In this document: one piece after another, positions 17,192 through 27,040 of the stretch
Layout: each line of letters opens with the position of its first letter
Position numbering within the stretch: position 1 is the first letter of the stretch
Translations under genes and position numbers: made by a program
Notes under the pieces: model-generated
Told to the model about the DNA's origin: nothing
The model's database searches: none
The model's input: only the letters and a program-made list of their open reading frames with translations
Assembly (NCBI GenBank): GCA_016708765.1
Contig: JADJFD010000006.1
Location: 62,001 to 126,000 of the forward strand
Length of the DNA: 64,000 bases
Reading direction: 5' to 3'
Source of the DNA: Chitinophagaceae bacterium
GTDB taxonomy: Bacteria; Bacteroidota; Bacteroidia; Chitinophagales; Chitinophagaceae

Positions 17192-17989
17192 ATGTACTCA
17201 AAATTTCAATTAGCTGCTAAATACCTGAAATATTACTTTACATCTTCCAATGGTAAAGGGCATGGTACACATTCCCCTTTTATCTTTCATCTTATTACAA
17301 ACATTCTTAACAACAGAAAGCAGTACGAAGAATATACAAGAGTTGAAAAGTTGAGAAGTCAGTTACTAAGCGACGATACAATACTTAAGATTGAAGATTT
17401 TGGTGCTGGTTCAACTATTAATAAAACGAACAATCGAACAATTTCTTCGATAGCCAAAAACTCAGCCAAACCTAAAAAATACGGACAGCTTCTTTTCAGA
17501 ATGGTTAGGGGATATAAACCCAAACAAATATTAGAATTAGGAACTTCATTGGGAATTACGACTTCTTATCTGGCTATGGGAAATAAAGCCGCCAATGTAA
17601 TTACAATGGAGGGTGCCGAAAAAGTTGCTGAAGTTGCCCATAAAAACTTTCAATCTTTAGAACTGCGAAATATCAGTATCGAACGAGGAAACTTTGATCA
17701 TACTTTATCCGCTATTATCAATAATCAGTCGTCTTTTGATTTTATTTTTATTGATGGTAATCACCGGCAGAAACCGACAGAAAGATATTTTAGTGAATTA
17801 TTGACAAGAATCAATAACGACACCATCATGATTTTTGATGATATCCACTGGAGTAATGGAATGGATGCGGCTTGGGAATCTATCAAAAACCATCCGGAAG
17901 TGAGTTGTACAATTGATTTATTCTTCATTGGAATTGTCCTTTTTAGAAAAGAATTTCTGGCCAAACAACATTTTGTTATACGGTTTTAA
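17192..17989 (+). CDS. Class I SAM-dependent methyltransferase (O-methyltransferase-like)
   Basis: 265 residues. The N-terminal part KGHGTHSPFIFHLI is a recognisable hallmark of a Bacteroidota-specific group. SAM motif I is ILELGTSLGITTSYLA (about 114-129), the ribose-binding acidic residue is in VITMEGAEKVAE, and FDFIFIDGNHRQKPT is motif IV with a likely metal-binding Asp. A catalytic FDDIHWSNGM follows. The fold resembles catechol O-methyltransferases, but the substrate is unknown. It is on the same strand as folA and the transhydrogenase operon that starts 41 bases later. Confidence 0.8.
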   Translation: MYSKFQLAAKYLKYYFTSSNGKGHGTHSPFIFHLITNILNNRKQYEEYTRVEKLRSQLLSDDTILKIEDFGAGSTINKTNNRTISSIAKNSAKPKKYGQLLFRMVRGYKPKQILELGTSLGITTSYLAMGNKAANVITMEGAEKVAEVAHKNFQSLELRNISIERGNFDHTLSAIINNQSSFDFIFIDGNHRQKPTERYFSELLTRINNDTIMIFDDIHWSNGMDAAWESIKNHPEVSCTIDLFFIGIVLFRKEFLAKQHFVIRF

Positions 17990-18030
17990 ATAATCAGTAT
18001 CTTTCAGCATAACTAAAAGCAAGAATAATA

Positions 18031-19152
18031 ATGACGATCGGAGTGTTGAAAGAACCGTCCCATGAAACAAGAGTTTCCTTATTGCCAGAAGCAGTTGCAA
18101 CATTGACCAAAAAAGGAATTGAGGTATGGATTGAAGATGGTGCAGGCGAAAAGTCTTATGCGGATAATCAATCCTACATTGATGCTGGCGGGGTAATAAA
18201 AAGCAGGAACGAAGTTGTTGCTCAATCGGCAATTTTACTAGGTATACATTTGGCGGAACCTGCAATACAATTAAATGCTTCAGCAATTGTCTTAGGAGTT
18301 TATCAGCCTCTTTTCAATACGGAACTGGTACAAAGTTTTCAATCATTTAATGTTACTTGCTTTTCTATGGATATGCTGCCAAGAACTACAAGGGCACAAG
18401 CAATGGATGTATTAAGTTCGCAGGCAAACATTGCAGGTTATAAAGCAGTGCTTACTGCTGCCAATTTATATTCAAGATATTTTCCCATGTTTATGACAGC
18501 GGCAGGAAGTGTAAAGCCAGCTAAGTTGTTAATTCTTGGTGCTGGAGTTGCAGGGTTGCAGGCCATTGCAACAGCAAAACGTTTGGGTGCTGTAGTTGAA
18601 GTGTTTGATACAAGACCGGCAGTAAAAGAAGAAGTGATGAGCCTCGGTGCAAAGTTTGTAGAAGTAGAAGGTGCTGCTGATGCTAGTGCCGCAGGTGGTT
18701 ATGCCGTTGAGCAAACGGAAGATTATAAAAGAAAGCAACAGGAAAGAATAGCAGAGAGTATTGCTAAGGCAGATATAATAATAACAACTGCACAAATTCC
18801 CGGAAGAAAAGCTCCCATTCTGGTAACAGAAGAAATGTTGAGTACCATGAGAAATGGTTCAGTTATTATAGACTTGGCAGCTTCAACTGGAGGTAATACT
18901 CCATTTACAAAGAATAATGAAACCATAAATCATAATGGCGTTACGATTTTAGGAAACAGCAATCTTCAAGGAACGATGCCTTCTGATGCCAGTAAATTGT
19001 ATGGAAAAAATATTCTGAATTTTCTGCAATTGATTATTGATAAAGAAAATAATATCAATCTGAATTGGGAAGATGACCTGGTGGCAGGAAGTTGTATTAC
19101 TCACAATGGAGAAATTAAAAATGAACGGGTAAAAGCCGCAATAACTAATTAA
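18031..19152 (+). CDS. pntAA: NAD(P) transhydrogenase alpha subunit, part 1 (domain I)
   Basis: 373 residues. EPSHETRVSLLPEAV is the N-terminal alanine dehydrogenase/PNT-like signature. The NAD-binding loop is LGAGVAGLQAIATAKRLGA, and the IDLAASTGGN segment near residue 290 also belongs to domain I. It binds NAD(H) in the cytoplasm and hands hydride to the beta subunit. The first of three split pnt genes, it is followed by pntAB after 10 bases. Confidence 0.95.
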   Translation: MTIGVLKEPSHETRVSLLPEAVATLTKKGIEVWIEDGAGEKSYADNQSYIDAGGVIKSRNEVVAQSAILLGIHLAEPAIQLNASAIVLGVYQPLFNTELVQSFQSFNVTCFSMDMLPRTTRAQAMDVLSSQANIAGYKAVLTAANLYSRYFPMFMTAAGSVKPAKLLILGAGVAGLQAIATAKRLGAVVEVFDTRPAVKEEVMSLGAKFVEVEGAADASAAGGYAVEQTEDYKRKQQERIAESIAKADIIITTAQIPGRKAPILVTEEMLSTMRNGSVIIDLAASTGGNTPFTKNNETINHNGVTILGNSNLQGTMPSDASKLYGKNILNFLQLIIDKENNINLNWEDDLVAGSCITHNGEIKNERVKAAITN

Positions 19153-19162
19153 ATTAATTTTT

Positions 19163-19474
19163 ATGGAAGCAGTATTTCATTGGATCAGTGCAAATGAACA
19201 GATGGTTTATATTCTGATCCTTGTAATCTTTCTTGGTTTTATTATTATTAGTAGAGTGCCAACCGTGTTGCATACACCATTGATGAGTCATGCCAATGCA
19301 ATCAGTGGCGTTGTAATTATTGGTGCCATCATCGTTATGGGCAGAGCTGCTTCGGATAATTACGTTGCATTAATTCTTGGCTTCCTTGCTGTATTGTTGG
19401 GAACCATTAATGTGGTTGGTGGTTTTGTAGTTACTGATAGAATGTTAGAAATGTTTAAGAAGAAAAAGACCTGA
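19163..19474 (+). CDS. pntAB: NAD(P) transhydrogenase alpha subunit, part 2 (membrane domain)
   Basis: 103 residues with about three hydrophobic helices. FIIISRVPTVLHTPLMSHANAISG is shared by all PntA membrane parts, and LLGTINVVGGFVVTDRML ends the domain. It contributes helices to the proton channel. It sits 10 bases after pntAA; pntB follows after 448 bases because a separate small gene is inserted between them. Confidence 0.95.
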   Translation: MEAVFHWISANEQMVYILILVIFLGFIIISRVPTVLHTPLMSHANAISGVVIIGAIIVMGRAASDNYVALILGFLAVLLGTINVVGGFVVTDRMLEMFKKKKT

Positions 19475-19509
19475 ATACAAAATACTAAATAATAAATGCT
19501 AAATTCTAG

Positions 19510-19871
19510 ATGGCCGAAAGTAAAAAATATGACCTCGAGAATAGAACGAAGAACTTTTCATTAGCTGTCAGGAATTTTTGTCTTTTGTTGAAAAAGATGT
19601 TATCAATATTGAGTATATAAAACAATTGGTCAGGGCAGCAGGTTCAGTGGGTGCGAATTATATTGAGGCGAATGATAATCTTGGAGCAAATGATTTAAAA
19701 ATGCGAATAAGGATTTGTAAAAAGGAAAGTAAGGAATCAGGATATTGTTTGGATCATGTAATTGTTTATGAAAATGACGAATTGGAAGCAACAAGAATAT
19801 TCTTAAAACAGGAGGCAAATGAATTGATGCTGATTTTTGCTGCAATATTGCGAAAGCTGGAATCAAAATAG
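19510..19871 (+). CDS. Four-helix bundle protein (23S rRNA intervening-sequence family), frameshifted
   Basis: The product starts MAESKKYDLENRTKNF at 19510 and continues in another frame as VEKDVINIEYIKQL, then AAGSVGANYIEAND, MRIRICKKESKE and ANELMLIFAAI. These are the conserved helices of the IVP/four-helix-bundle family. The two frames join if one T is added to the run at 19583-19586, giving 120 residues, the usual length. Relatives are widespread in Bacteroidota and are often encoded inside other operons; their function is unclear. Here it separates pntAB from pntB. It may be a mobile insertion, since the three pnt genes are otherwise contiguous. Confidence 0.8.
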
Positions 19872-19922
19872 TTAATACAACAGTTTAGAATTTAATATTT
19901 AATTTTTAGAATTTTTAAGAAT

Positions 19923-21335
19923 ATGGGAGTTTCAATACTTGCTATAATATATATCATTGCGGCAGTCACTTTTATCATGGGATTAAAGATGATGTCGAAT
20001 CCTGCCAGTGCAAGGAAAGGAAATATGATTGCTGGTGTAGGAATGGTTGCTGCTATCTTAGGCACAATTTTTTTATATCGAAATCCTGACGGAGGATTAT
20101 TACAAAATCATATCTGGATTTTTGCAGCTATCGCAGTTGGTACTCTTATTGGTGTGATGGCGGCAAAGAAAGTGAAGATGACAGCTATGCCGGAAATGGT
20201 TAGTTTGTTTAACGGATTAGGCGGTGCCAGTGCAACGTTGATTTCGGTAATAGAATTTAATCATTTGGCAGATATGGGATTTCCGGTTGATGCTTCTTCT
20301 GCAGGAACGTTGGGAATCATTTTTGCCGGTGTCATTTTAGGGAATATAACCTTCTCGGGAAGTATTGTTGCCTGGGGTAAGTTGAGTGGAAAATTTAAAG
20401 ACTTTGCATTCAAAGGCCAACACATTATAAACCTTCTCTTATTAGGAGCTAGCATCGCATTAGCTGTTTTTATCATTTCAGATTTGCAGGCGGATACAAC
20501 AACAATGCTTTTCTATGTTGTTTTTATGCTGTCATTGGTATATGGGATATTCTTTGTGTTGCCGATTGGTGGTGCCGATATGCCAGTTGTTATTTCCTTG
20601 TTGAATTCATTAAGCGGATTATCCGCTGCCTGTGGCGGATTTCTATACGACAACAAAGTAGTATTTACCGGTGGAATTTTAGTTGGTGCAGCCGGCACCA
20701 TACTTACCGTGTTGATGTGTAAAGCCATGAACCGTTCTTTGGTAAATGTATTGATTGGTTCATTTGGCGGTGGAGGAAAATCAACGTCAACAGGTGAACA
20801 AGGACAGCATAAAGAGATAAGTTTGAATGATGCTGCTGTGGTAATGAGTTATGCAAATAAAGTATTGATTGTTCCCGGTTATGGTTTAGCTGTGGCGCAA
20901 GCACAACATGCTTGTCATGAACTGGAGAAGTTATTAGAAGCAAAAGGAGTGCAGGTAAAATATGCCATACATCCTGTTGCGGGAAGAATGCCTGGACACA
21001 TGAATGTATTATTGGCTGAAGCAGATGTAAGCTATGATAAGTTATTAGAAATGGAACAAGCCAATGAAGAATTTCCAACAACAGATGTAGTGCTAATTCT
21101 AGGTGCGAATGATGTGGTGAATCCTGCTGCTAAAACAGATCCCGGTTCGCCGATTTACGGTATGCCAATTCTTGATGTTGAATTAGCAAAAAATGTAATC
21201 GTTAATAAACGTAGCATGAAACCGGGCTATGCTGGTATTGAGAATGGACTTTTCTTTCGCCCAAAAACTTCAATGTTATTTGGAGATGCGAAAAAGGCGT
21301 TGCAGGATTTGTGTGGAGAGATAAAGAGTTTGTAG
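19923..21335 (+). CDS. pntB: NAD(P) transhydrogenase beta subunit
   Basis: 470 residues. About eight or nine hydrophobic helices cover residues 1-270, including AMPEMVSLFNGLGGASA, then an NADP-binding domain with VPGYGLAVAQAQHA, HPVAGRMPGHMNVLLAEA, LGANDVVNPAAKTDPGSPI and KRSMKPGYAGIEN. It couples hydride transfer from NADH to NADP+ to proton movement and supplies NADPH. It is the last gene of the pnt operon. A GC-rich hairpin lies 12 bases after the stop. Confidence 0.96.
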   Translation: MGVSILAIIYIIAAVTFIMGLKMMSNPASARKGNMIAGVGMVAAILGTIFLYRNPDGGLLQNHIWIFAAIAVGTLIGVMAAKKVKMTAMPEMVSLFNGLGGASATLISVIEFNHLADMGFPVDASSAGTLGIIFAGVILGNITFSGSIVAWGKLSGKFKDFAFKGQHIINLLLLGASIALAVFIISDLQADTTTMLFYVVFMLSLVYGIFFVLPIGGADMPVVISLLNSLSGLSAACGGFLYDNKVVFTGGILVGAAGTILTVLMCKAMNRSLVNVLIGSFGGGGKSTSTGEQGQHKEISLNDAAVVMSYANKVLIVPGYGLAVAQAQHACHELEKLLEAKGVQVKYAIHPVAGRMPGHMNVLLAEADVSYDKLLEMEQANEEFPTTDVVLILGANDVVNPAAKTDPGSPIYGMPILDVELAKNVIVNKRSMKPGYAGIENGLFFRPKTSMLFGDAKKALQDLCGEIKSL

Positions 21336-21347
21336 AGCCTCCCCAAA

Positions 21348-21364
21348 CCCCTCCGCAGGAGGGG
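21348..21364. repeat. GC-rich hairpin after pntB
   Basis: CCCCTCC (21348-21354) pairs with GGAGGGG (21358-21364) over a GCA loop. The following CTTTAGATTCCGA resembles the flank of the inverted-repeat element at 16512-16640. It could slow or terminate transcription after pntB, although only a short T run follows. A dispersed-repeat origin is more likely. Confidence 0.5.
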
Positions 21365-21423
21365 CTTTAGATTCCGAATGATTGAAGATGTTTTTTATGC
21401 TTGTGATTTCCTAAGTTTGAATT

Positions 21424-22782
21424 GTGTTACCCTTACAATTATTAGAATCATTGATAAATTTTGAAGGCTTCGACAAGGAAGCCTTCGAAAAAGTACATGC
21501 ATCTGGAGATCAAATAACTACTGTCAGGCTTAATCCGTTAAAGAATCTCAAGCCTCAAGTTTTCAACAATAAAATTATTCAAGTTCCCTGGACTCAATCT
21601 GGGTTTTATCTCGAGAGCCGTCCTTCCTTCACTTTCGATCCGCTTTTTCATGCAGGCACTTATTATGTGCAGGAAGCTTCTTCTATGTTTTTGGAACAAG
21701 CATTGAAACAAACGGGTGATTTGTCGAAACCAATTAAAGTATTGGACTTATGTGCTTCGCCTGGCGGTAAGTCAACACATATTCAATCGTTGATCTCTCA
21801 GGAAAGCTTGCTGGTGAGTAATGATGTTATCCGTTCAAGAGCCAATGTTTTAAAAGATAATATTATTAAATGGGGATGTGAAAATGTAGTTGTAACGAAT
21901 AATGATCCAAAGGATTTTGCAAAACTCGAAAATTATTTTGATGTAATTGTTGTCGATGCTCCTTGCAGTGGCAGTGGATTATTTCGCAGAGATCCTACAG
22001 CCATTGAAGAATGGAGCGAAAATAATGTACAGCTATGTTCGCAACGTCAGCAAAGGATTCTGGCAGATGTATGGCCGGCATTAAAAAAAGACGGCATCTT
22101 GATATACTCAACCTGTTCTTATTCAAAAGAAGAAGACGAGGATATTATGGACTGGATAACTGATAATCTTCCAACGTCCAACGTTCAACTTGATATTGAT
22201 GATAAATGGAGCATTACAGAAACTACTTCTATAAAAGAAAATCATGGCTATCGCTTTTGGCCGGATAAAGTGAAAGGTGAAGGTTTTTTCCTTTCTTGTT
22301 TTCAAAAAATGGATGGAGAAAATGACGACATTTTTAGATACAAGAAAAAACCCCAAGAGGCGACAAAAAATGAAATGGGGATGATCGAGGATTGGATAGA
22401 GAAAGATTGCTTTAACTTTATCAAATATAAAAATACCGTTTATGCATGGCCTGAAAGTTTAGTTAAGGATTTTAGCATGCTGCTGGAACAACTACGAGTA
22501 ATTTACTCTGGAGTTTTGACAGGAGAATTAATGCGGAATAAATTAGTTCCAGATCATGCATTGGCGATGAGTAAAATTATGGTTGACACTATAATCAGGA
22601 CAGAGGTCGGTTATGAAAATGCTATCAAATACTTACAACGAAAAGACTTGAACATTGAAACAAGTCACAAAGGCTGGCAACTAATCACTTATGAAAACCA
22701 TCCTTTAGGCTGGATAAATAGCTTGCCTAATCGTATAAATAATTATTATCCTAAAGAATTGAGGATATTAAAGGATAAATAA
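21424..22782 (+). CDS. RsmB/NOP2-family RNA (cytosine-C5) methyltransferase
   Basis: 452 residues from a GTG start. The SAM-binding motif I is LCASPGGKSTHIQ (about 117-129). Motif IV is DAPCSGSGLFRRDP, with the catalytic proline-cysteine, and motif VI is YSTCSYSKEEDE, with the second cysteine. The C-terminal third is an RsmF/PUA-like extension (GWQLITYENHPLGWIN). It methylates cytosine at C5 in rRNA or tRNA; the RsmF-like extension favours 16S rRNA. No ATG occurs near the expected N-terminus, so GTG is the likely start. It is a separate unit from the pnt operon. Confidence 0.88.
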   Translation: MLPLQLLESLINFEGFDKEAFEKVHASGDQITTVRLNPLKNLKPQVFNNKIIQVPWTQSGFYLESRPSFTFDPLFHAGTYYVQEASSMFLEQALKQTGDLSKPIKVLDLCASPGGKSTHIQSLISQESLLVSNDVIRSRANVLKDNIIKWGCENVVVTNNDPKDFAKLENYFDVIVVDAPCSGSGLFRRDPTAIEEWSENNVQLCSQRQQRILADVWPALKKDGILIYSTCSYSKEEDEDIMDWITDNLPTSNVQLDIDDKWSITETTSIKENHGYRFWPDKVKGEGFFLSCFQKMDGENDDIFRYKKKPQEATKNEMGMIEDWIEKDCFNFIKYKNTVYAWPESLVKDFSMLLEQLRVIYSGVLTGELMRNKLVPDHALAMSKIMVDTIIRTEVGYENAIKYLQRKDLNIETSHKGWQLITYENHPLGWINSLPNRINNYYPKELRILKDK

Positions 22783-22806
22783 GGGCCAAAAAAATCAGAA
22801 ATTACG

Positions 22807-22814
22807 CATCTTTG
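22807..22814 (+). promoter_or_regulatory. Putative -7 box of the LysM protein gene
   Basis: CATCTTTG, a one-mismatch match to TAnnTTTG, lies 18 bases before the start codon at 22833. Confidence 0.4.
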
Positions 22815-22832
22815 CACTCAAATCTTATTGGT

Positions 22833-23786
22833 ATGAAAAAGTTCTCATTTTCATTATTGTTTATTTTATTTTCTGTACTTATTTCAACGGCACAGAAAGC
22901 GGAATTATTGGTAAAAAGAAGTGATAAAGGTTTATACCTTGAGCATAAAGTGCAGGCGAAAGAAAGTTATTATGCTTTGGGTCGTATGTATAATATAGAC
23001 TACAAAGTAATTGCTGCTTTTAATTCAGTAGATTATAACAAAGGATTACAAATAGATCAAAAGCTCAGAATTCCACTTACAATTGCAAACTTTAAACAAG
23101 AAGGAAATAAAGGAACTCCTGTTTATTATAAAACAGGAAATAAGGAAAGTCTTGATAAAGTAAGTCAGAATAATAATAATGTGCTTAAATCAAATCTTCG
23201 TTGGTGGAATGACATTACGGGTGACGAAGCAAAGTCTGATACAAAATTGATTGTTGGTTTTATTGAAAGCCCTTCCATGAAATCTGTTACAATTGCTGGA
23301 AAACCAATTCCTGAGCAATCTGTTTTTCACACAAAAGAGCAATCGGGTATAGATGAAACTGAAAAAGAGGAAGTAAAAAAAACGGAACCTGCCGTTGTGA
23401 AAGAAGAAGTGAAAAAGCCTGAACCTGCTGTTGTAAAAGAAGAAGTGAAGCCAGCTACAATCGATCAAGGATATTTTAAAAATCATTTTCAGCAGCAAAT
23501 AAAATCTTCGCCCATCACTAAGAACGAAACTGTAACATCCGGAATATTCAAAACCACAAGTGGCTGGCAGGATGCTAAATACTATTTATTGATTGATAAA
23601 GTTTCTCCGGGAACAATTGTAAAAGTTATTAACCCAACAAACAATAAAGCGGTGTATGCAAAAGTTTTGGGTGAGATGAGTGGTATTCGTCAGAACTCAG
23701 GATTAGATGTACGAATAAGTAATGCAGCAGCATCAGCTTTAGAAATAGCGGATGATGGTAAATTTATTGTGAAGGTTAATTACTAA
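22833..23786 (+). CDS. Secreted LysM protein with C-terminal RlpA-like barrel
   Basis: 317 residues. The signal peptide is residues 1-21 (MKKFSFSLLFILF, cleavage after STAQ). One LysM domain covers about 28-75 (HKVQAKESYYALGRMYNIDY) and should bind peptidoglycan. The middle section holds a charged repeat of about 13 residues, EEVKK(T/P)EPAVVK, repeated two to three times. The C-terminal 80 residues (ASGWQ-like start, PGTIVKVINPTNNKAVYAKVLG) resemble the double-psi barrel of RlpA. It probably acts on or marks the cell wall in the periplasm. The ATG at 22833 is preferred to 22812 because it starts the signal peptide. It overlaps fmt tail to tail by 11 bases. Confidence 0.82.
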   Translation: MKKFSFSLLFILFSVLISTAQKAELLVKRSDKGLYLEHKVQAKESYYALGRMYNIDYKVIAAFNSVDYNKGLQIDQKLRIPLTIANFKQEGNKGTPVYYKTGNKESLDKVSQNNNNVLKSNLRWWNDITGDEAKSDTKLIVGFIESPSMKSVTIAGKPIPEQSVFHTKEQSGIDETEKEEVKKTEPAVVKEEVKKPEPAVVKEEVKPATIDQGYFKNHFQQQIKSSPITKNETVTSGIFKTTSGWQDAKYYLLIDKVSPGTIVKVINPTNNKAVYAKVLGEMSGIRQNSGLDVRISNAAASALEIADDGKFIVKVNY

Positions 23787-24744
23787 AGCGATAACCTCTT
23801 AGGAATTCGTCAATCTTCATCCTTTTCTTTCCTTCTAATTGTATTTCCAGTAGATGGATATATCCATTTATTCCTGCAAACTTTAAAAAAGTTTTGCCAT
23901 CGGTTGCATAATCAGCAGCTTTTATGGTTGGTGTTGTCAGTTCCTTTTCAGCTGTAAATATTTTTATTTTCTTATTATTTAAAAAAGTAAATGCAGTAGG
24001 ATAGGGGCTAAGTCCTCTTATCTTGTTAAAGATATTCTCTACTGGTTGGTTCCAGTCAATCTCACAGGTTTCAGTATGAATCTTTGGGGCATGATGCAGA
24101 TATGCCAATTGCTCACATGTCTGTCCGGTAGGCGGGTTGCCAATTGCCGATTGAGGCATTTCTTCCAAAGTTCCATCTGCTAGTCCTTTTACAGTTTTTA
24201 CTAAAATGGTTGCTCCAATCTCTTTCATTCTGTCATGTACTTCTCCGGCAGTATCATTTTCACCGATTGGAAAACTTTCCTGTAATAAAATATCTCCTGT
24301 ATCAATTTCATGTTTCAATTTGAAAGTAGTAACACCTGTTTCTTTTTCTCCGTTAATCACTGCCCAGTTAATAGGTGCAGCTCCACGGTATTGTGGCAAT
24401 AAACTTCCATGAAGGTTTACAGAACCCATTGGCGGCATGTTCCAGACTACTTCTGGTAGCATTCTGAATGCGACAACAATTTGCAAATCGGCATACAAAG
24501 ATTTAAGCTCTTTTAGGAATTCCGGATTCTTTAACTTTTCCGGTTGCAATACTTTTAAATTATTTTCAACTGCATATATCTTTACAGCACTTTCTTGTAA
24601 CTGCATTCCTCTTCCGCCTGGTTTATCGGGAGCAGTAATCACTCCAACAATATTGCAACCTGCTTTTACTAATGCATCTAAAGATGCAACAGCAAATTCT
24701 GGTGTGCCCATAAAAATAATACGCAACGATTGAAAGTCTTTCAT
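23776..24744 (-). CDS. fmt: Methionyl-tRNA formyltransferase
   Basis: 322 residues, a normal Fmt length. The N-terminal RIIFMGTPEFAVASLDAL starts the formyltransferase domain, and HGSLLPQYRGAAPINWAVI is the catalytic block with the SLLP motif and the Asn-His pair. The D of IDTGDILLQ completes the active site. The C-terminal OB-like domain follows (IFTAEKEL onward). It transfers a formyl group from 10-formyl-THF to initiator Met-tRNA. It is transcribed away from the accessory region. Confidence 0.96.
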   Translation of the reverse strand: MKDFQSLRIIFMGTPEFAVASLDALVKAGCNIVGVITAPDKPGGRGMQLQESAVKIYAVENNLKVLQPEKLKNPEFLKELKSLYADLQIVVAFRMLPEVVWNMPPMGSVNLHGSLLPQYRGAAPINWAVINGEKETGVTTFKLKHEIDTGDILLQESFPIGENDTAGEVHDRMKEIGATILVKTVKGLADGTLEEMPQSAIGNPPTGQTCEQLAYLHHAPKIHTETCEIDWNQPVENIFNKIRGLSPYPTAFTFLNNKKIKIFTAEKELTTPTIKAADYATDGKTFLKFAGINGYIHLLEIQLEGKKRMKIDEFLRGYRFSN

Positions 24745-25011
24745 CGCTGCGAAGATAATTAAATGTGTGCTCGTTTGCCTCCATTGATATCTTAATAGTT
24801 GGCATTTATCTTGTTAAGATAAAAGATATCATTAGTTTCATTAGTTCCTTTGTACCGGCTCAAGTTTAGAGGTTTCATATAACTGCCGGTAAGAATACAT
24901 TATCGATAGCCGCCTGTTGTTTTCATTCATAAACACTAATAAAGAATTTCCTTTTGCTGAATAAACAGTTGGTGACTATTTTTGGCCATATAAAATCTGT
25001 AAGGTAATTCG

Positions 25012-25349
25012 TTAGTTTTCACTAATTGTTTCGTTTTTATCATACGAGTCATCCGTAATAGTGCCACCGCCAGTACTATCAACTTTTGGATTTAGTAAAA
25101 AAGCCAGCTGGCCTCCTGCCTGAACCTGTACAAATCGAGTAAACTTAATGGTAACAAGTTGGGGCAGTAACAGGTAATCAAGATTTACATTACCATTTTT
25201 AATAACAGGTTTGTAGGGTACAACAGGAAGACTGTCGTTTTTATTTGTATACTGAGTGAATTTATGAGCAGGCTTAAATGAAAACAACATACTGCTTGAA
25301 ATAAAACCGGCTAACAAAAGAGTAAAACCAAATGCTTTTTAATGGCCAT
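25012..25349 (-). CDS. Small secreted protein of unknown function, frameshifted signal peptide
   Basis: The frame is open from 25012 to about 25338 but lacks a normal start. Adding one A to the run at 25336-25340 (T in the given strand) connects it to an ATG at 25349 and gives MAIKKAFGFTLLLAGF, a good signal peptide, and 112 residues. That ATG overlaps the stop of the upstream LamG-like gene, so the two would be translationally coupled. The mature part (DYLLLPQLVTIKFTRFVQVQ) has no recognised domain. It is the last gene of the operon that begins at 29425. Its function is unknown. Confidence 0.55.
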
Positions 25350-27029
25350 AATCTGCTTTAATATTATTCAAATAAAAGAAATCATTCTGATTATCACTGT
25401 TTTTGCCTTTGTACCTGCTGAAAGTATACAGGTTGTATTTGCTATCTGATAAAAAGACTCCTGATAAGTCAGCAATAGTTTTGCCATTATCAATTACGAT
25501 TAGCCCATTGCCCTTTCGTTGTATTTCTATGTTATGTTTGTTTTTATCTTTAAAAAAATCCGGCAGAGTAATGCGTTTACTAAATTTTACTGATTCTCTT
25601 TTATCGTACGTATACACAGAGAGTGTACCGCCACCATTCCAATACGGGTCGAACCATAGAATGACCCGGCTGAAATTACCGGCATAGCCATCATAAAGGC
25701 TCCAGTACATCTCCTGGTTATCATCCAGTCGGTATCGTTCCCCAACGTTATCATAATCTATTTCACCCAGCGTAACAGTAAAAAGGCCGCTGTTGTAAGC
25801 GATGTCTTCATTCCATTGCAAATCAAAAGATAAATTGAAATTGTCTTTAATTTCTTTATTGTACTGCCGGGGATACCAATAGCCATCTTTGGTTATACTA
25901 AGCCACTTGTTGCCGCCTTTCGATTGTACCATCGCATTTTTCATACCCAGCCATTCCATATTAAACCGGCTGTGGAATAAATCCATAAAATTCTTTTTGG
26001 GCAGGTCTTCATCATCTCTTCTTATATAAAATGCAATACATTGTGGTTCATCTTTTGGCTTTGTTTTATCAAAAAAATCCAGGTTGTCCACCCAGGCATT
26101 GTAACCTTCTCCGGGTCTTGCAGTTAATTTTTCAGGGTAGAAATGTGACTGATTCACAATTGTTACATAGGCAGTATCATTAATGTTTGATTGCTTTACA
26201 GCATCATTGTACCAACTAATTATAGTTTCTTTCTGAGTTTTATACGTTTTCAAATATTCTTTATTCTTGCGGATAATTTCGGGCCAGTAATTCTGTTGTA
26301 GTTTTTCTGTGGCAGAAAGGCTGTTGTATTTTTTTTCATCGACAACAACCAGTTTTTCAAATTTTGCAATTTCTTCATTGGTCTTTTTTTCATGATGGAT
26401 TTTATAGGAGAGAAATAATTCCCGGTTGGTAATTTTCCTCAACGGAAAACCCTTTCTGCCTGAAAAGAAATAGCAGTGTCTAATTCTTTCTTCGGGCCGG
26501 TAGCTTGCGTAAATAATTCTGTTGCCTGCTGCATCTGTTTCTATGTCAATATTGGTAACACGAATTCTTGATTCATATGCATGATAGTTGATGGAGCCTT
26601 GTTCGGGCAATGGAAATTTTAGTCCATCATATTGATTGATGGAAAAATAAACCCAGCATCCGGTTGCTGCCTCCGGCTTTAATTCGTTGTTTCCTTTCAG
26701 GCATTCATACTTTTTCAGCATCAGGTAGTTTTCATAAGCGGCTGGGCTGGTACTAGTATACCAAAAAGCTTTCCCTTTGGAAAGGCAATGCTGTTGGTAG
26801 CATGCAAGCCCTCAATTGCAACAGGCATTATACGCTGCATTTCTTTTCGGATGGGTTCACCAAATTTCCATTGACTTGCCGGAATGGCATCCTGAAATGA
26901 AGGGGCTGTATTTTGCCAAATCCATTTACCCGGCACTTTGTTTATATTCAGTGTATTGCAGTCAACCTTTTGTTGCGAATACAGCGTTGATGTAATAATG
27001 CAAAGAAATATAACCAGCTTATTTTTCAT
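25339..27029 (-). CDS. Secreted LamG/concanavalin-like protein, frameshifted
   Basis: The N-terminal part (26721-27029) begins with a signal peptide ending LYSQQK, and the C-terminal part (25339 to about 26775) is in another frame. Adding one A to the run at 26776-26778 gives continuous FPKGKAFWYTSTSPAAYENY and 563 residues. The C-terminal 170 residues have the look of a jelly-roll laminin G-like domain (NSGLFTVTLGEIDYD, NIEIQRKGNGLIVIDNGK), also present in the protein at 35521-37326. The middle region is unknown. Probably exported and carbohydrate- or protein-binding. It lies 11 bases after the paralogous secreted-family gene in the same operon. Confidence 0.65.
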
Positions 27030-27040
27030 CGGTGTGTTTA

